Positions 7,099 through 15,961 of a stretch of DNA of 64,000 bases are shown in pieces. Source of the DNA: Microbacterium paraoxydans (GTDB lineage Bacteria > Actinomycetota > Actinomycetes > Actinomycetales > Microbacteriaceae). The stretch is from positions 496,001 to 560,000 of the forward strand of contig NZ_JAGTUK010000001.1 in NCBI RefSeq assembly GCF_018224615.1, read 5' to 3'. Both the position numbers and the translations under genes were made by a program. The first letter of the stretch is position 1; each line of letters starts with the position of its first letter. The notes under the pieces are model-generated. The model worked only from the letters and a program-made list of their open reading frames with translations. It made no database searches and was not told the DNA's origin.

Positions 7099-8690
7099 CC
7101 GACGTCTTCCTCGCGATCGACGCGGGTACCGGTTCCGCGCGCGCCCTCGCGTTCGACATCGAGGGGCGGCTGGTGACGCAGGCCGCCCGTGAGTGGACGC
7201 ACGTGGCGGTGCCGGGTCACCCCGGCGGCACCGTGTTCGACACCGACGGCGGCTGGACGGCCATCGCGGGCGCGGTGTCCGAGGTGGTCGCGCGGCTGGG
7301 GGAGCGCCGGGTGGCTGCGGTCGCCGCGTCGAGCATGCGCGAGGGCTTCGTGCTGTCCGACGCCGACGGCCGTGAGCTGTGGGCCTGCCCCAACACCGAC
7401 GGTCGTGCCCGCGCCGAGGCCGAGGAGCTGGTGGCCGAGGGCGTCGCCGCCGAGGTGTACCGCACGGCGGGCGACTGGGTGTCGATCACGGCACCCGCGC
7501 GACTGCGGTGGATCGCCCGTCACCAGCCCGACGTGCTCGCCGCCGCCCGCCACCTCGGGATGCTCAGCGACTGGGTCACCACGAAGCTCACCGGGGTGTT
7601 CGTGACCGAGCCGACGAGCGGCTCCAGCTCCGCCCTGTTCGACCTCCGCGCCAGGGACTGGTCGGACGAGCTCGCCGGGCTCGTCGGCATCGACCGTCGC
7701 ATCCTGCCGCCCGTGGTGGAATGCGGCGAGGTGGTGGGTGCCGTGACCGCGGAGGCCTCGGCGGCCACCGGCCTTCCCGCCGGAACGCCCGTGGTCGCGG
7801 GCGGCGCGGACACCCAGCTCGCGCTGCACGGGATCGCGGCGCACGAGGGTCTGCCGACGATCGTCGCCGGAACCTTCTGGCAGACCACGGCCGTGACCGG
7901 CGAGCCGCTGATCGACCCGGAGCGTCGCCTGCGCACGCTGTGCCACGTCGACCCCGGCACCTGGATGGTGGAGGGCATCGGCTTCCTCTCGGGCCTCGCG
8001 ATGCGGTGGTTCCGCGACGCGATGTGCCCCGACGCGGCCGAGCTCGGTCGCGCGGCAGGCACCTCCGCGTTCACCGTGATGGAGCAGTGGGCCGCTGAGA
8101 TCCCCGCCGGCGCGAACGGCGTCGTGGCGACCATGGCGAACGTGATGCAGGCCGACGCGTGGCATCACGCCGTCCCGGCCTTCGTGGGGTTCGACATCAA
8201 CGACGCGGCACGCTCCTCGCGCGGCGCGTTCATCCGGGCGATCGAGGAGTCCGCGGCCATCGTCGCGAGCGCCCACCTGGAGATCCTGTCCTCGCTCACC
8301 GCGGGGCGCGCCGTGGCGGAGGGGGCCGTGACGTTCACCGGTGGCTCCAGCGCCGGTGCCCTGTGGCCGCGCGTGATCGCCGGGGTCACGGGACTCGACA
8401 CCCGGGTCACGCCCGCACCGGAGGCGACCTCGTACGGTGCCGCCCGACTCGCCGCGCGCGGTGTCGGCGCCCACCTGCCGCCCATGGGCGAGCCGGACCG
8501 CGTCGTGCGCGTCGACCCCGACGAGCACGAGCGGTACCGCGCCGTGACCGCGCGCTGGCACCGCGTCTACCGCGACGTGATGTCGATCTCGAACGCCGAT
8601 CTGCCTCCGCTGTTCACGCCGCCGGGCGCCGCCCGCGGCCCCCTCGACCCTCCCCCCACCCGACTCTCGACCGCCGGTCACGCCGGCTGA
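7086..8690 (+). CDS. lsrK-like: FGGY-family kinase of the LsrK (autoinducer-2 kinase) type
   Basis: A 534-aa FGGY kinase; E. coli LsrK has 530. The start LAIDAGTGSARALAFD, then SSMREGFVL, LWACPNTDGRA, GTFWQTTAV, LAMRWFRDAMCPD and the ATP-site FTGGSSAGALWPRV follow LsrK closely in order and spacing. LsrK phosphorylates the open form of autoinducer-2 in the cytoplasm. The next gene is LsrF-like, which supports the subfamily call, but no LsrB-type importer or LsrR is present, so the substrate may be another small dihydroxyketone or pentulose. The ribosome binding site is GGAGGGGAG and the start lies inside the preceding gene. Confidence 0.85.
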   Translation: MGALTDVFLAIDAGTGSARALAFDIEGRLVTQAAREWTHVAVPGHPGGTVFDTDGGWTAIAGAVSEVVARLGERRVAAVAASSMREGFVLSDADGRELWACPNTDGRARAEAEELVAEGVAAEVYRTAGDWVSITAPARLRWIARHQPDVLAAARHLGMLSDWVTTKLTGVFVTEPTSGSSSALFDLRARDWSDELAGLVGIDRRILPPVVECGEVVGAVTAEASAATGLPAGTPVVAGGADTQLALHGIAAHEGLPTIVAGTFWQTTAVTGEPLIDPERRLRTLCHVDPGTWMVEGIGFLSGLAMRWFRDAMCPDAAELGRAAGTSAFTVMEQWAAEIPAGANGVVATMANVMQADAWHHAVPAFVGFDINDAARSSRGAFIRAIEESAAIVASAHLEILSSLTAGRAVAEGAVTFTGGSSAGALWPRVIAGVTGLDTRVTPAPEATSYGAARLAARGVGAHLPPMGEPDRVVRVDPDEHERYRAVTARWHRVYRDVMSISNADLPPLFTPPGAARGPLDPPPTRLSTAGHAG

Positions 8691-8731
8691 CGACCACGAC
8701 GACCCCTCGACACCACAAGGAGACACACACC

Positions 8732-9622
8732 ATGGCAGACCTCGAAGGCAACGCCGCCGCCAAGAAGTTCCATGCCGGAACCCCGGCCGTGCGGTTCACG
8801 CAGAACATCCGCGGCGCGGCGAACCTCGACTGGGGCATGCAGAACCGCCTGTCCCGCATCCTCGACCCCGAGACCGGTCGCACGGTCATGCTGGCGTTCG
8901 ACCACGGCTACTTCCAGGGGCCCACGTCGGGCCTGGAGCGCATCGACCTGAACATCGCGCCGCTCGCCGCGCACGCCGACGCGCTCATGGGCACCCGCGG
9001 GGCGCTGCGCACCTCCATCCCGCCCGCCACCCGCGCGGGACTCGTGCTGCGCGCCTCGGGCGGCCCCTCGATCCTGAAGGACCTGTCCGACGAGTACACC
9101 GCGATGGCCATGCAGGACGCGGTGCGGATCAACGCCGACGCCGTGGCCGTGCAGGTGTTCGTCGGCGGCGAGCACGAGAGCCGCAGCATCCGCAACCTCA
9201 CCACGCTCGTCGACCAGGGCTACGACGCGGGCATCCCGGTGCTCGGTGTGACCGCGGTGGGCAAGGAGCTCGTGCGCGACGCCCGGTACCTCGGCCTCGC
9301 GACCCGCATCATCGCGGAGCTCGGCGCCCAGCTCGTCAAGACGTACTACTGCGAGGAGGGCTTCGAGGACGTGGTGGCGGGCTGCCCGGTGCCGGTCATC
9401 ATGGCCGGGGGCAAGAAGCTGCCCGAGCTGGACGCCCTCACGATGGCCTCGAACGCCGTGCGCGCGGGGGCTGCCGGTGTCGACATGGGCCGCAACATCT
9501 TCCAGAGCGCCGACCCCGCGGCCATGATGCGGGCCGTGCGCGCGGTCGTGCACGACGACCTCGACCCCGCCGACGCCTACGAGCTGTTCCGCGAGGCCAC
9601 CCAGACGCGGGTGCTCGCATGA
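8732..9622 (+). CDS. lsrF-like: LsrF-type thiolase/aldolase (class I aldolase fold)
   Basis: A 296-aa protein of the DeoC/FbaB-like family, very close to E. coli LsrF (291 aa) in LDWGMQNRLSRIL, TVMLAFDHGYFQGPTSGL, IDLNIAPL, LVKTYYCEEGFE, MAGGKKLPELDAL and GVDMGRNIFQS. LsrF transfers an acetyl group from 3-hydroxy-5-phosphonooxypentane-2,4-dione to CoA, yielding dihydroxyacetone phosphate and acetyl-CoA. The Lys in LVKTYY is in the position of the catalytic lysine. AAGGAG precedes the ATG, and the gene overlaps the cupin gene by 4 nt. It supports an autoinducer-2-like or deoxysugar breakdown route. Confidence 0.88.
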   Translation: MADLEGNAAAKKFHAGTPAVRFTQNIRGAANLDWGMQNRLSRILDPETGRTVMLAFDHGYFQGPTSGLERIDLNIAPLAAHADALMGTRGALRTSIPPATRAGLVLRASGGPSILKDLSDEYTAMAMQDAVRINADAVAVQVFVGGEHESRSIRNLTTLVDQGYDAGIPVLGVTAVGKELVRDARYLGLATRIIAELGAQLVKTYYCEEGFEDVVAGCPVPVIMAGGKKLPELDALTMASNAVRAGAAGVDMGRNIFQSADPAAMMRAVRAVVHDDLDPADAYELFREATQTRVLA

Positions 9623-9993
9623 GCTCCGACGTGCTGCGCAGCGCCGACGCCGCGCTGCGGTTCGGCGACTGGGGCCCCGGCTACCTGGCGCAGGGCGAGG
9701 ACGCCGCGTTCGGCGTGGTCGTGCTGCGACCGGGCGACGAGTTCGCCAACCACCTGCACGAGCACCACACGGAGTCGTTCGTCGTGATCGAGGGTCGCGC
9801 CGAGATCTGGCTCGACCGCGACACCCGGCGGGTCGTGGCGACCGGCGACGTGCTGCGCGCCCAGCCGCACGAGGAGCACTTCGTGCGCAACCCGTTCGAC
9901 GAGACCTTCCGCGCCGTCTTCGTGAAGACCCCCTGGGTGGACGGCGACAAGGTCGACCGCCCGTGGACACCGGACGCCCCCGCGGCGTCCTGA
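9619..9993 (+). CDS. Small cupin-domain protein
   Basis: A 124-aa single cupin barrel with the two metal-binding motifs HLHEHHTESFVVIEG (about 45-60) and PHEEHFVRN (about 90-98). Such cupins isomerise sugars or act as dioxygenases. In this operon it occupies the place where E. coli has LsrG, an unrelated fold, so an isomerase step acting on the phosphorylated intermediate is a reasonable guess. ATGA overlap with the preceding gene shows translational coupling. Confidence 0.8.
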   Translation: MSSDVLRSADAALRFGDWGPGYLAQGEDAAFGVVVLRPGDEFANHLHEHHTESFVVIEGRAEIWLDRDTRRVVATGDVLRAQPHEEHFVRNPFDETFRAVFVKTPWVDGDKVDRPWTPDAPAAS

Positions 9994-10065
9994 ACCCGCA
10001 CCACCGCACCACCCGAGCACGAACCCTCACCCGAACCCGAGTACGACCATCGAAAGGACAGCACC

Positions 10066-11391
10066 ATGAGTGTGCAACGACGCTCCTCATCCTCCGCGCG
10101 CCTGACGCGCCGTGCCCTTCCCGTCATCGCCCTGGCCTCCGTCGCCGGTCTCGTCCTCTCCGGCTGCTCCGGCGACGCGGGCGGCGCCGGCGGCGACGGC
10201 GGCGACAAGACCCTCAAGGTCCTGATCGCCGCGCCGCAGGAGGGCGCAGGCAAGATCCTCGAGGCCGACTTCGAAGCCGAAACCGGCGTCGAGGTCGAGG
10301 TCGAGGTGGTCCCCTACGACCAGATCCAGACCAAGGCGATCCTCGACGCGCAGTCCGGCACGAACAACTACGACGTCATCCAGTACTGGTACACCTCGGT
10401 GGGCGCGCTCGCCGACGCCGGTGCTCTCGCCGACATCACCGACTGGGTGGAGTCCGACGAGGACATCGACTCGGGGGACTTCATCGAGGCGATCTTCGGG
10501 CCCTACACGCAGTACGAAGGCGCCACGTATGGCCTGCCCATCGACGGCGACACGCACGTGCTCTTCTACAACAAGGCGATCTTCGAGCGGAACGGCGTGG
10601 AGGTGCCCACCACGTGGGACGAGTACGTCGAGGTGTCGCAGAAGATCACCGACGCCGAGAAGGCGAACGGCGTGTACGGCAACGCGCTGCTCGGCTCCAA
10701 GAGCGCGTTCAACATCGGCTCGACGTTCTTCAACCGCCTGGCCACGATGTCGCCCGACCCGATCGACCCGCAGATGCCGCAGCTCGACACCGAGTATGCG
10801 GTGGCTGCGGCGCAGTCGATGCTCGACGCCGCCCCGTCGGCGCTGCCCAGCCCGCTGGAGATCGGGTTCGAGCAGGCGCTGCCGCAGTTCCTGTCCGGCT
10901 CGGTCGGCATGATCGAGTTCTGGACCGACCTGGGCGTGTTCGCGCAGGACCCCGAGCAGTCGAAGATCGTGGACGGCTGGGGTGTCGCGCCGCTGCCGGT
11001 GGGGCCCGAAGGCAAGGTCTCGGGGGCTCTCAACGCAGGCTGGGCGATGGGCATCAGCCCGAACGCCAGCGACGAGGACCTCGCGAAGCAGTTCGTGGCG
11101 TTCGCCTCGTCGAAGGAGACGAACGAGAAGCTCATCACCACGACCGGCTCGGGCGTCGACCCGACCCGCACCTCCACGCTGGAGAGCCCGGAGTACATCG
11201 AGTTCGCCCCGGAGGTCTCCGCGGTCGCGGCGCAGGTGCTGCCCAACGCGCAGTCCTGGCCGACGTCCCCGCAGGCGCCCGAGATGATCCAGGCGCTCAG
11301 CGACAACCTGGCGCTGATGCTGCAGGGCAGCCTCACCGCCGAAGAGGCGATGCAGCAGACCTGGGACTCCTGGCAGTCCCTGACCGACTGA
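10066..11391 (+). CDS. ABC transporter solute-binding lipoprotein (family 1)
   Basis: A 441-aa lipoprotein: basic N-terminus, hydrophobic segment and lipobox VLSGCSG at about residue 35, then a Gly/Asp-rich linker. The mature part has the family 1 (MalE-like) pattern, with FEAETGVEVEVEVVPYDQ, YDVIQYWYTS, YGLPIDGDTHVLFYNKAIFE and PTTWDEYVE. It captures a sugar or polyol outside the membrane and delivers it to the two permeases downstream. The class differs from LsrB, which belongs to another binding-protein family. A ribosome binding site (GAAAGGA) precedes the ATG. Confidence 0.9.
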   Translation: MSVQRRSSSSARLTRRALPVIALASVAGLVLSGCSGDAGGAGGDGGDKTLKVLIAAPQEGAGKILEADFEAETGVEVEVEVVPYDQIQTKAILDAQSGTNNYDVIQYWYTSVGALADAGALADITDWVESDEDIDSGDFIEAIFGPYTQYEGATYGLPIDGDTHVLFYNKAIFERNGVEVPTTWDEYVEVSQKITDAEKANGVYGNALLGSKSAFNIGSTFFNRLATMSPDPIDPQMPQLDTEYAVAAAQSMLDAAPSALPSPLEIGFEQALPQFLSGSVGMIEFWTDLGVFAQDPEQSKIVDGWGVAPLPVGPEGKVSGALNAGWAMGISPNASDEDLAKQFVAFASSKETNEKLITTTGSGVDPTRTSTLESPEYIEFAPEVSAVAAQVLPNAQSWPTSPQAPEMIQALSDNLALMLQGSLTAEEAMQQTWDSWQSLTD

Positions 11392-11420
11392 CCGCCGCGT
11401 CGAACCCGAAAGGACCGCTC

Positions 11421-12326
11421 ATGTCGCACCCCGTCACCGCCCGGCGCCGCACCCGACGCGCGTCGTGGACGGGCCGCGCGCTGTTGGCGCCCGCCGTTCT
11501 CGCGATCGTGATCATCGCGATCTACCCGCTCGCGTACATCATCGCCGCCTCCTTCTCGGAGTCGTCGCTGGGACGGCCGTTCTCGGAATGGGTCGGGTTC
11601 GACAATTTCGCGGCACTGCTGGGGGACGGGGTCACGCTCCCGTCCCTCGGCAGGTCGCTCCTGTTCGCCGTCCCCTCCGCGCTCATCGCGCTGGTGGCTG
11701 GTCTCGTGGTGGCGCTGTCGCTCGACGCGGCCGTCAAGGGCGGGCGGGTCATCCGCGTGCTGCTGCTGCTGCCGCTGATGACGCCGCCCGTGATGGCCGG
11801 GGTGATCTGGAAGCTCATGCTCGCCCCCACCGGCGGCCTGCTCAACAACATCGGGCAGTCGTTCGCGCCCGGCTCCGAGCCGTTCCTGTTCCTGGGGTCG
11901 AGCCCGGCCGCCATGGTGTCGCTGATCGTGGTGGACGCGTGGCAGTGGACGCCGTTCTGCGTGCTGCTCGTGTTCGCCGCCCTCCAGACCCTCCCCACGG
12001 AGGTGTACGAGGCGTCGCAGGTGGACGGCGCGGGCGTGTGGCAGACGTTCTGGCGCATCACCTTCCCGCTCGTGCTGCCGAGCCTCGTGACCGTGCTGCT
12101 GCTCAAGCTCGTGGTGTCGTTCAAGGTGTTCGACCTGGTGTTCATCATGACCAGCGGCGGGCCGGGCTTCGACACCACGGTGAGCAGCTTCCAGATCTAC
12201 CGCACCGGGCTCCAGACCTTCGACGTGGGCGCCGCGGCGGCGCAGACCATCGCGTTCCTGGTGCTGGTCACCATCGTCATCCTGCCGCTCAACGCCGTGC
12301 GGCAGCGTCTGCAGAAGGAGAGCTGA
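11421..12326 (+). CDS. CUT1 sugar ABC transporter permease (MalF/UgpA-like)
   Basis: A 301-aa inner-membrane protein with six predicted membrane segments. The first is at about 20-45. The EAA loop EASQVDGAGVWQTFWRIT, the ATPase docking site, is at about 195-212. It pairs with the next gene to form the transmembrane channel for the solute bound by the lipoprotein. The start follows AAAGGA by 7 nt. No ATPase gene lies in the operon, as is common for actinobacterial CUT1 systems that share one MsiK/MalK-type ATPase. Confidence 0.9.
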   Translation: MSHPVTARRRTRRASWTGRALLAPAVLAIVIIAIYPLAYIIAASFSESSLGRPFSEWVGFDNFAALLGDGVTLPSLGRSLLFAVPSALIALVAGLVVALSLDAAVKGGRVIRVLLLLPLMTPPVMAGVIWKLMLAPTGGLLNNIGQSFAPGSEPFLFLGSSPAAMVSLIVVDAWQWTPFCVLLVFAALQTLPTEVYEASQVDGAGVWQTFWRITFPLVLPSLVTVLLLKLVVSFKVFDLVFIMTSGGPGFDTTVSSFQIYRTGLQTFDVGAAAAQTIAFLVLVTIVILPLNAVRQRLQKES

Positions 12327-12328
12327 CC

Positions 12329-13264
12329 GTGTCGCTCACGCTCCGCACCGCCGATCACGCCACCGACAGTGCAACCGCCACGCTGGTCGTGCCCGACGCC
12401 CGTCGTCGTCGCCGTCGCAGCCGCACGTCGAGCATCTCCCGGCCTGGACGGCCATCGGTCGCGGTCACCGCGCTCAAGTGGGTCGTGATCGTGGTGGCCA
12501 TCGCGCTCGCGCTGCTGCCCGTGCTGTACATGGTGGGCATGTCGTTCAAGAGCCCGGACGACATCCTCTCCACCCGCATCCTGCCGTCGCGCCTCGCGTT
12601 CGAGAACTGGGTGTCGGCGTTCGAGAACTGGCCCATCCTGACGTATCTGCGCAACTCGCTGGGCGCCGCGATCGTCGCCGTGCTGGTGTCGCTGCTGGTC
12701 TCGATCCCCGCGAACTACGCCATGGCGCGGTTGCGCGCCGGCGGGAAGCAGACGCTCGGCCTGATCGTCTCGGCGTACGTCGCGCCACCGATCGTGGCGA
12801 TCATCCCGCTGTTCGTGCTGGTGCGCACCGCGGGACTCATGGACTCCGTGGTCGGGCTCGGCATCGTGGAGGGCCTGCTGCTGACGCCCGTCGCGGTGTG
12901 GCTGCTCGACGGGTTCTTCCGGGCGATCCCGTTCGAGGTGGACGAGGCCGCGCAGATCGACGGCTGCGGACCGCTGCGCACCCTGTGGGCGGTGATCCTC
13001 CCGCTCACGGCCCCCGGGATCGTGGCGGTGTCGATCATCGTGTTCATCCTCGCGTACAACGACTTCCTCATCCCGCTGCTGCTCACGCAGAGCATCGACT
13101 CGCAGACCCTCCCGGTCGGCATCGCCCTGATGCAGGGCGGCCGTGAGGTGATGTTCGGGCAGATGGCCGCGGCCAGCCTGGCCGGCCTCATCCCGATCTA
13201 CCTGCTGGCGCTGTTCCTGCAGAAGTGGCTGGTGGGCGGGCTCACGCAGGGGAGCGTGAAGTAG
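12329..13264 (+). CDS. CUT1 sugar ABC transporter permease (MalG/UgpE-like)
   Basis: A 311-aa permease with an unusually long, Arg-rich cytoplasmic N-terminus (RRRRRSRTS at about residue 27) before the first membrane helix at about 48. The EAA motif DEAAQIDGCGPLRTLWAVIL is present near residue 210. The GTG start is 2 nt after the preceding stop and is served by AAGGAG at the end of that gene, so translation is coupled. It is the last gene of the sugar operon. Confidence 0.88.
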   Translation: MSLTLRTADHATDSATATLVVPDARRRRRRSRTSSISRPGRPSVAVTALKWVVIVVAIALALLPVLYMVGMSFKSPDDILSTRILPSRLAFENWVSAFENWPILTYLRNSLGAAIVAVLVSLLVSIPANYAMARLRAGGKQTLGLIVSAYVAPPIVAIIPLFVLVRTAGLMDSVVGLGIVEGLLLTPVAVWLLDGFFRAIPFEVDEAAQIDGCGPLRTLWAVILPLTAPGIVAVSIIVFILAYNDFLIPLLLTQSIDSQTLPVGIALMQGGREVMFGQMAAASLAGLIPIYLLALFLQKWLVGGLTQGSVK

Positions 13265-13320
13265 GGGGCGTCGTGCGGGCCCGGTAGACACGGCGATGTC
13301 CGCCGGGCTTGAATCGGGCC

Positions 13321-14415
13321 ATGCAGACGCTCTCCCGGATTCTGGACGACCACGTCGCGCGCGGCACCGCCCCCGGCATCGTCGGCGTGCTCGGCACTGC
13401 CGACGGCCGGGTGGAGACCGTGACGGCGGGCGACCTGGCAGCCGATGCGATCTTCCGCATCCAGTCGATGACCAAGCCGATCCTCGCCGTGGCCGCGCTG
13501 CGCCTCGTGCACGACGGGCGCCTGAACCTCGACGACCCCGTCGACGAGTGGCTGCCCGAACTCGCGAAGAGACGGGTGCTGCGGTCGCCCGGCGCTCCCC
13601 TCGACGAGGTGGAGCCCGCGAACGGCCCGATCCGGGTCCGCCATCTGCTCACCAACACCTCCGGGTACGGCGTCATGGTCACGCCGAGTCCGCTGGCCGC
13701 CGCCATGGTCGCGAACAGGACCGCCGCGGGACAGGAGCCCATCGCGCTCGGCGCTCAGGAGTGGCTGGACGCGCTCGCCGCGCTCCCGCTGGCATTCCAT
13801 CCCGGAACCGGGTGGCGTTACCACCACTCGTTCGGGCTGCTCGGGATCCTGCTCTCGCGCCTGGTCGACGGGCCGTGGGAGGACCATCTGCGGCGCGACC
13901 TCTTCGACCCGCTCGGCATGGTCGACACGGGCTACACCGTGCCCCGCGATCAGGCGCATCGGCTTCCGGCCGCGTACCGCCACGAAGAGGGGCGGCTGGT
14001 GGAGGTCGAGCCCGCCGCGGGCGGCTTCTCCGTCGCTCCGGCACCGTTCGACCTCAGCCACGCGGAACTGGTGTCGACGGCGGCCGACTACGCGGCCTTC
14101 GCCAGGATGCTCGCCTCCGGTGGCCGGCACGAGGGCAAGGTGATCGTGGACCCCGGACTGCGCGCCGCCATGCGCACGGATCAGGTGCCCGCGTCCGCGA
14201 AGACGGAGGACAGCTTCTATCCCGGCTTCTGGGTGGGCACGGGCTGGGGCTTTGGGGTCGCAATGTCCACCGAGGGGCCGCACGCCGGGCGCTTCGGCTG
14301 GTCGGGAGGGCAGGGCACGGATTTCTCGGTGGATCCCGACGGCTCGTTCCGCATCGTCCTGACGCAGGTGGAGATGGGGCCCGAGGTGATGGGGCTCTTC
14401 GCCGACACGCGCTGA
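13321..14415 (+). CDS. Beta-lactamase-family serine hydrolase
   Basis: A 364-aa protein of the class C beta-lactamase/esterase fold (PF00144). The SxxK nucleophile motif is SMTK (Ser49, Lys52), YHH follows at about 168, and a Gly-rich GWSGGQG replaces the KTG box near the C-terminus. No signal peptide is visible, so it is probably a cytoplasmic esterase or amide hydrolase rather than a drug-resistance beta-lactamase. An in-frame TTG 12 nt upstream could serve as start; the ATG is preferred. The weak TTGAAT 6 nt before the ATG may be a leaderless -10. Confidence 0.85.
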   Translation: MQTLSRILDDHVARGTAPGIVGVLGTADGRVETVTAGDLAADAIFRIQSMTKPILAVAALRLVHDGRLNLDDPVDEWLPELAKRRVLRSPGAPLDEVEPANGPIRVRHLLTNTSGYGVMVTPSPLAAAMVANRTAAGQEPIALGAQEWLDALAALPLAFHPGTGWRYHHSFGLLGILLSRLVDGPWEDHLRRDLFDPLGMVDTGYTVPRDQAHRLPAAYRHEEGRLVEVEPAAGGFSVAPAPFDLSHAELVSTAADYAAFARMLASGGRHEGKVIVDPGLRAAMRTDQVPASAKTEDSFYPGFWVGTGWGFGVAMSTEGPHAGRFGWSGGQGTDFSVDPDGSFRIVLTQVEMGPEVMGLFADTR

Positions 14416-14467
14416 GCGTACGGGGTTTGCCGCGCTCCGTCAGCCCTCGCGATATGCCGGAACGGGT

Positions 14468-14483
14468 TCGAAAGTATGTTCGA
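14468..14483 (+). promoter_or_regulatory. LexA (SOS) box
   Basis: TCGAAAGTATGTTCGA differs at one position from the actinobacterial LexA consensus TCGAAC-N4-GTTCGA and has a perfect 5-bp inverted core (TCGAA/TTCGA). It overlaps the expected -35 region of the DUF222-HNH gene, 17 nt upstream of TAAAAT, an ideal place for repression. Confidence 0.8.
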
Positions 14484-14502
14484 AACTCGGGGTCGACGCC
14501 GG

Positions 14503-14508
14503 TAAAAT
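14503..14508 (+). promoter_or_regulatory. -10 element of the DUF222-HNH gene
   Basis: TAAAAT, 6 nt before the ATG, predicts a leaderless transcript whose -35 region is covered by the LexA box. Confidence 0.6.
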
Positions 14509-14514
14509 CGAGGC

Positions 14515-15876
14515 ATGTCCACACTCTCCGGTCTGCACGAGGCGCTGAGCCGTCTCGATGCCGTGTGGGCGGGCGCGGGCGAGGCGGAGGAGCTCTCGCG
14601 CGTGCAGTTGGTGGCGGTGAACGAGGCGATCGGGCTGCTGCGTCGACGGGTGGAGGCGGTGCAGGTCGCGGTGGCCGCGGGTATTGCGTACGAGTCTCGA
14701 GCCGAGCTGGGGGCGGGGAGTCTGGCGAAGCAGCAGGGGTACCGCACGCCGGCGAGGCTGATCGCCGCGGTGACGGGGGTGTCCGCGGGCGAAGCGGCGC
14801 GGCTGGTCGCGGTGGGCGAGGCGACGGCGCCGCGCGCGGATCTGCTCGGGCAGCCGCTTCCGGCGCGATACCCGGCGGTGCGTGCGGCGCTCGCGCGGGG
14901 CGAACTGGGAGCGCAGGCCGCCGGTGTGATCGTGGGCCTGCTGGAGCGGTGCCGGGTGGCGGCGGGGATCGAGCGGATCGCGGAGGCGGAGCGGGTGCTG
15001 GTGGGCCAGGCCGTGGGGTTGTCCGTGGACGACGTGCGCCGCCTGGTGGTGCGAGCGGAGGCGTGGCTGGACCCCGACGGTGTGGAGCCGCGGGCGGAGG
15101 AGCAACGGGCACGGCGGTCGCTGACGCTGCACGAACGCGGCGGGATGGTGCACCTGAACGCGGTGCTCGATGCCGAGACCGCAGCACCCGTGGTGGCCGC
15201 GATCCGCGGGTACGTGTCGGCGGTGTTCGCGGCCAGGAAAGACGCGACCGACCCGAACGGCCCCGACGCGGATCGGCGCACGGTGGCGATGCTGCAGGCG
15301 GATGCGCTGGCCGTGTTCGCTGGGCATGTGCTGGGGTGTGCGTCGCGGGTTCCGCTCGCGGGTGCGACCGTGGTGGTGCGGGTGAACCTGAGCGACCTGG
15401 AGACAGGGATCGGATCGGCGCAGATCGATGGGATCGATCAGCCGGTGAGCGTGCGGGCGGTGCGGCGGATGGCGGCGGGCGGCGGGGTGATCCCGTGCGT
15501 GCTCGGAGGGGACAGCGAGATCCTCGACTGGGGTCGGGAGAGACGGTTGTTCACCAGGGCGCAGCGCCTCGCCCTGGTGGAACGCGATGGCGGGTGTGCG
15601 ATGTGCGGGTTGTCGCCGCAGCTGACCAGGGCGCATCACCTCCGGTGGTGGACGCGCGACCGGGGACCGACGGACCTGTCCAACGGGGTGCTGCTGTGCG
15701 AGACCTGTCACCACCGCATCCACGACAACGGGTGGGGAATCCGCATCGAGCCGTGCAGTGGATCGGGAGGCGCGCGGGGGCGTCGGGGGCGCGTGTGGTT
15801 CGTGCCACCCCCGACCGTCGACCCTGCCCGCACACCCCGACTCGGCGGACGGGCCCGCTTCGACGTCGCCGCCTGA
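14515..15876 (+). CDS. DUF222 and HNH endonuclease domain protein (13E12 family)
   Basis: A 453-aa protein. The N-terminal helical DUF222 domain (about 10-300) contains QQGYRTPARLIAAVTGVS and LGAQAAGVIVGLL. The C-terminal HNH nuclease is seen in RDGGCAMCGLSPQLTRAHH and LLCETCHHRIHDNGW, with the CxxC pairs and the HH of the active site. It ends in a basic Gly/Arg tail. The family is multicopy in actinobacteria; several members in Mycobacterium tuberculosis belong to the LexA regulon, and this copy also has a LexA box. Whether it cuts DNA in repair, self-defence or mobile-element spread is not known. It is complete, with no frameshift. Confidence 0.88.
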   Translation: MSTLSGLHEALSRLDAVWAGAGEAEELSRVQLVAVNEAIGLLRRRVEAVQVAVAAGIAYESRAELGAGSLAKQQGYRTPARLIAAVTGVSAGEAARLVAVGEATAPRADLLGQPLPARYPAVRAALARGELGAQAAGVIVGLLERCRVAAGIERIAEAERVLVGQAVGLSVDDVRRLVVRAEAWLDPDGVEPRAEEQRARRSLTLHERGGMVHLNAVLDAETAAPVVAAIRGYVSAVFAARKDATDPNGPDADRRTVAMLQADALAVFAGHVLGCASRVPLAGATVVVRVNLSDLETGIGSAQIDGIDQPVSVRAVRRMAAGGGVIPCVLGGDSEILDWGRERRLFTRAQRLALVERDGGCAMCGLSPQLTRAHHLRWWTRDRGPTDLSNGVLLCETCHHRIHDNGWGIRIEPCSGSGGARGRRGRVWFVPPPTVDPARTPRLGGRARFDVAA

Positions 15877-15901
15877 GACCCGCGGGCGAGGGTACGGGTG
15901 A

Positions 15902-15949
15902 TGTGAGGGTGCGGCCGTTGTGAGGGTGCGGGCGATGAGGGTGGGGTGC
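15902..15949. repeat. Short tandem repeat, 17-nt period
   Basis: TGTGAGGGTGCGG occurs at 15902 and 15919, and a degenerate third copy (ATGAGGGTGGGGTGCGG) follows. It lies between the convergent HNH and siderophore reductase genes. No function is apparent. Confidence 0.5.
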
Positions 15950-15961
15950 GGGCGAGCCGAT

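Noticed and set aside
14515..15876. DUF222-HNH gene as an intron- or intein-type mobile element
   Set aside because: It is a free-standing complete gene with its own LexA-controlled promoter and no flanking repeats or interrupted host gene.
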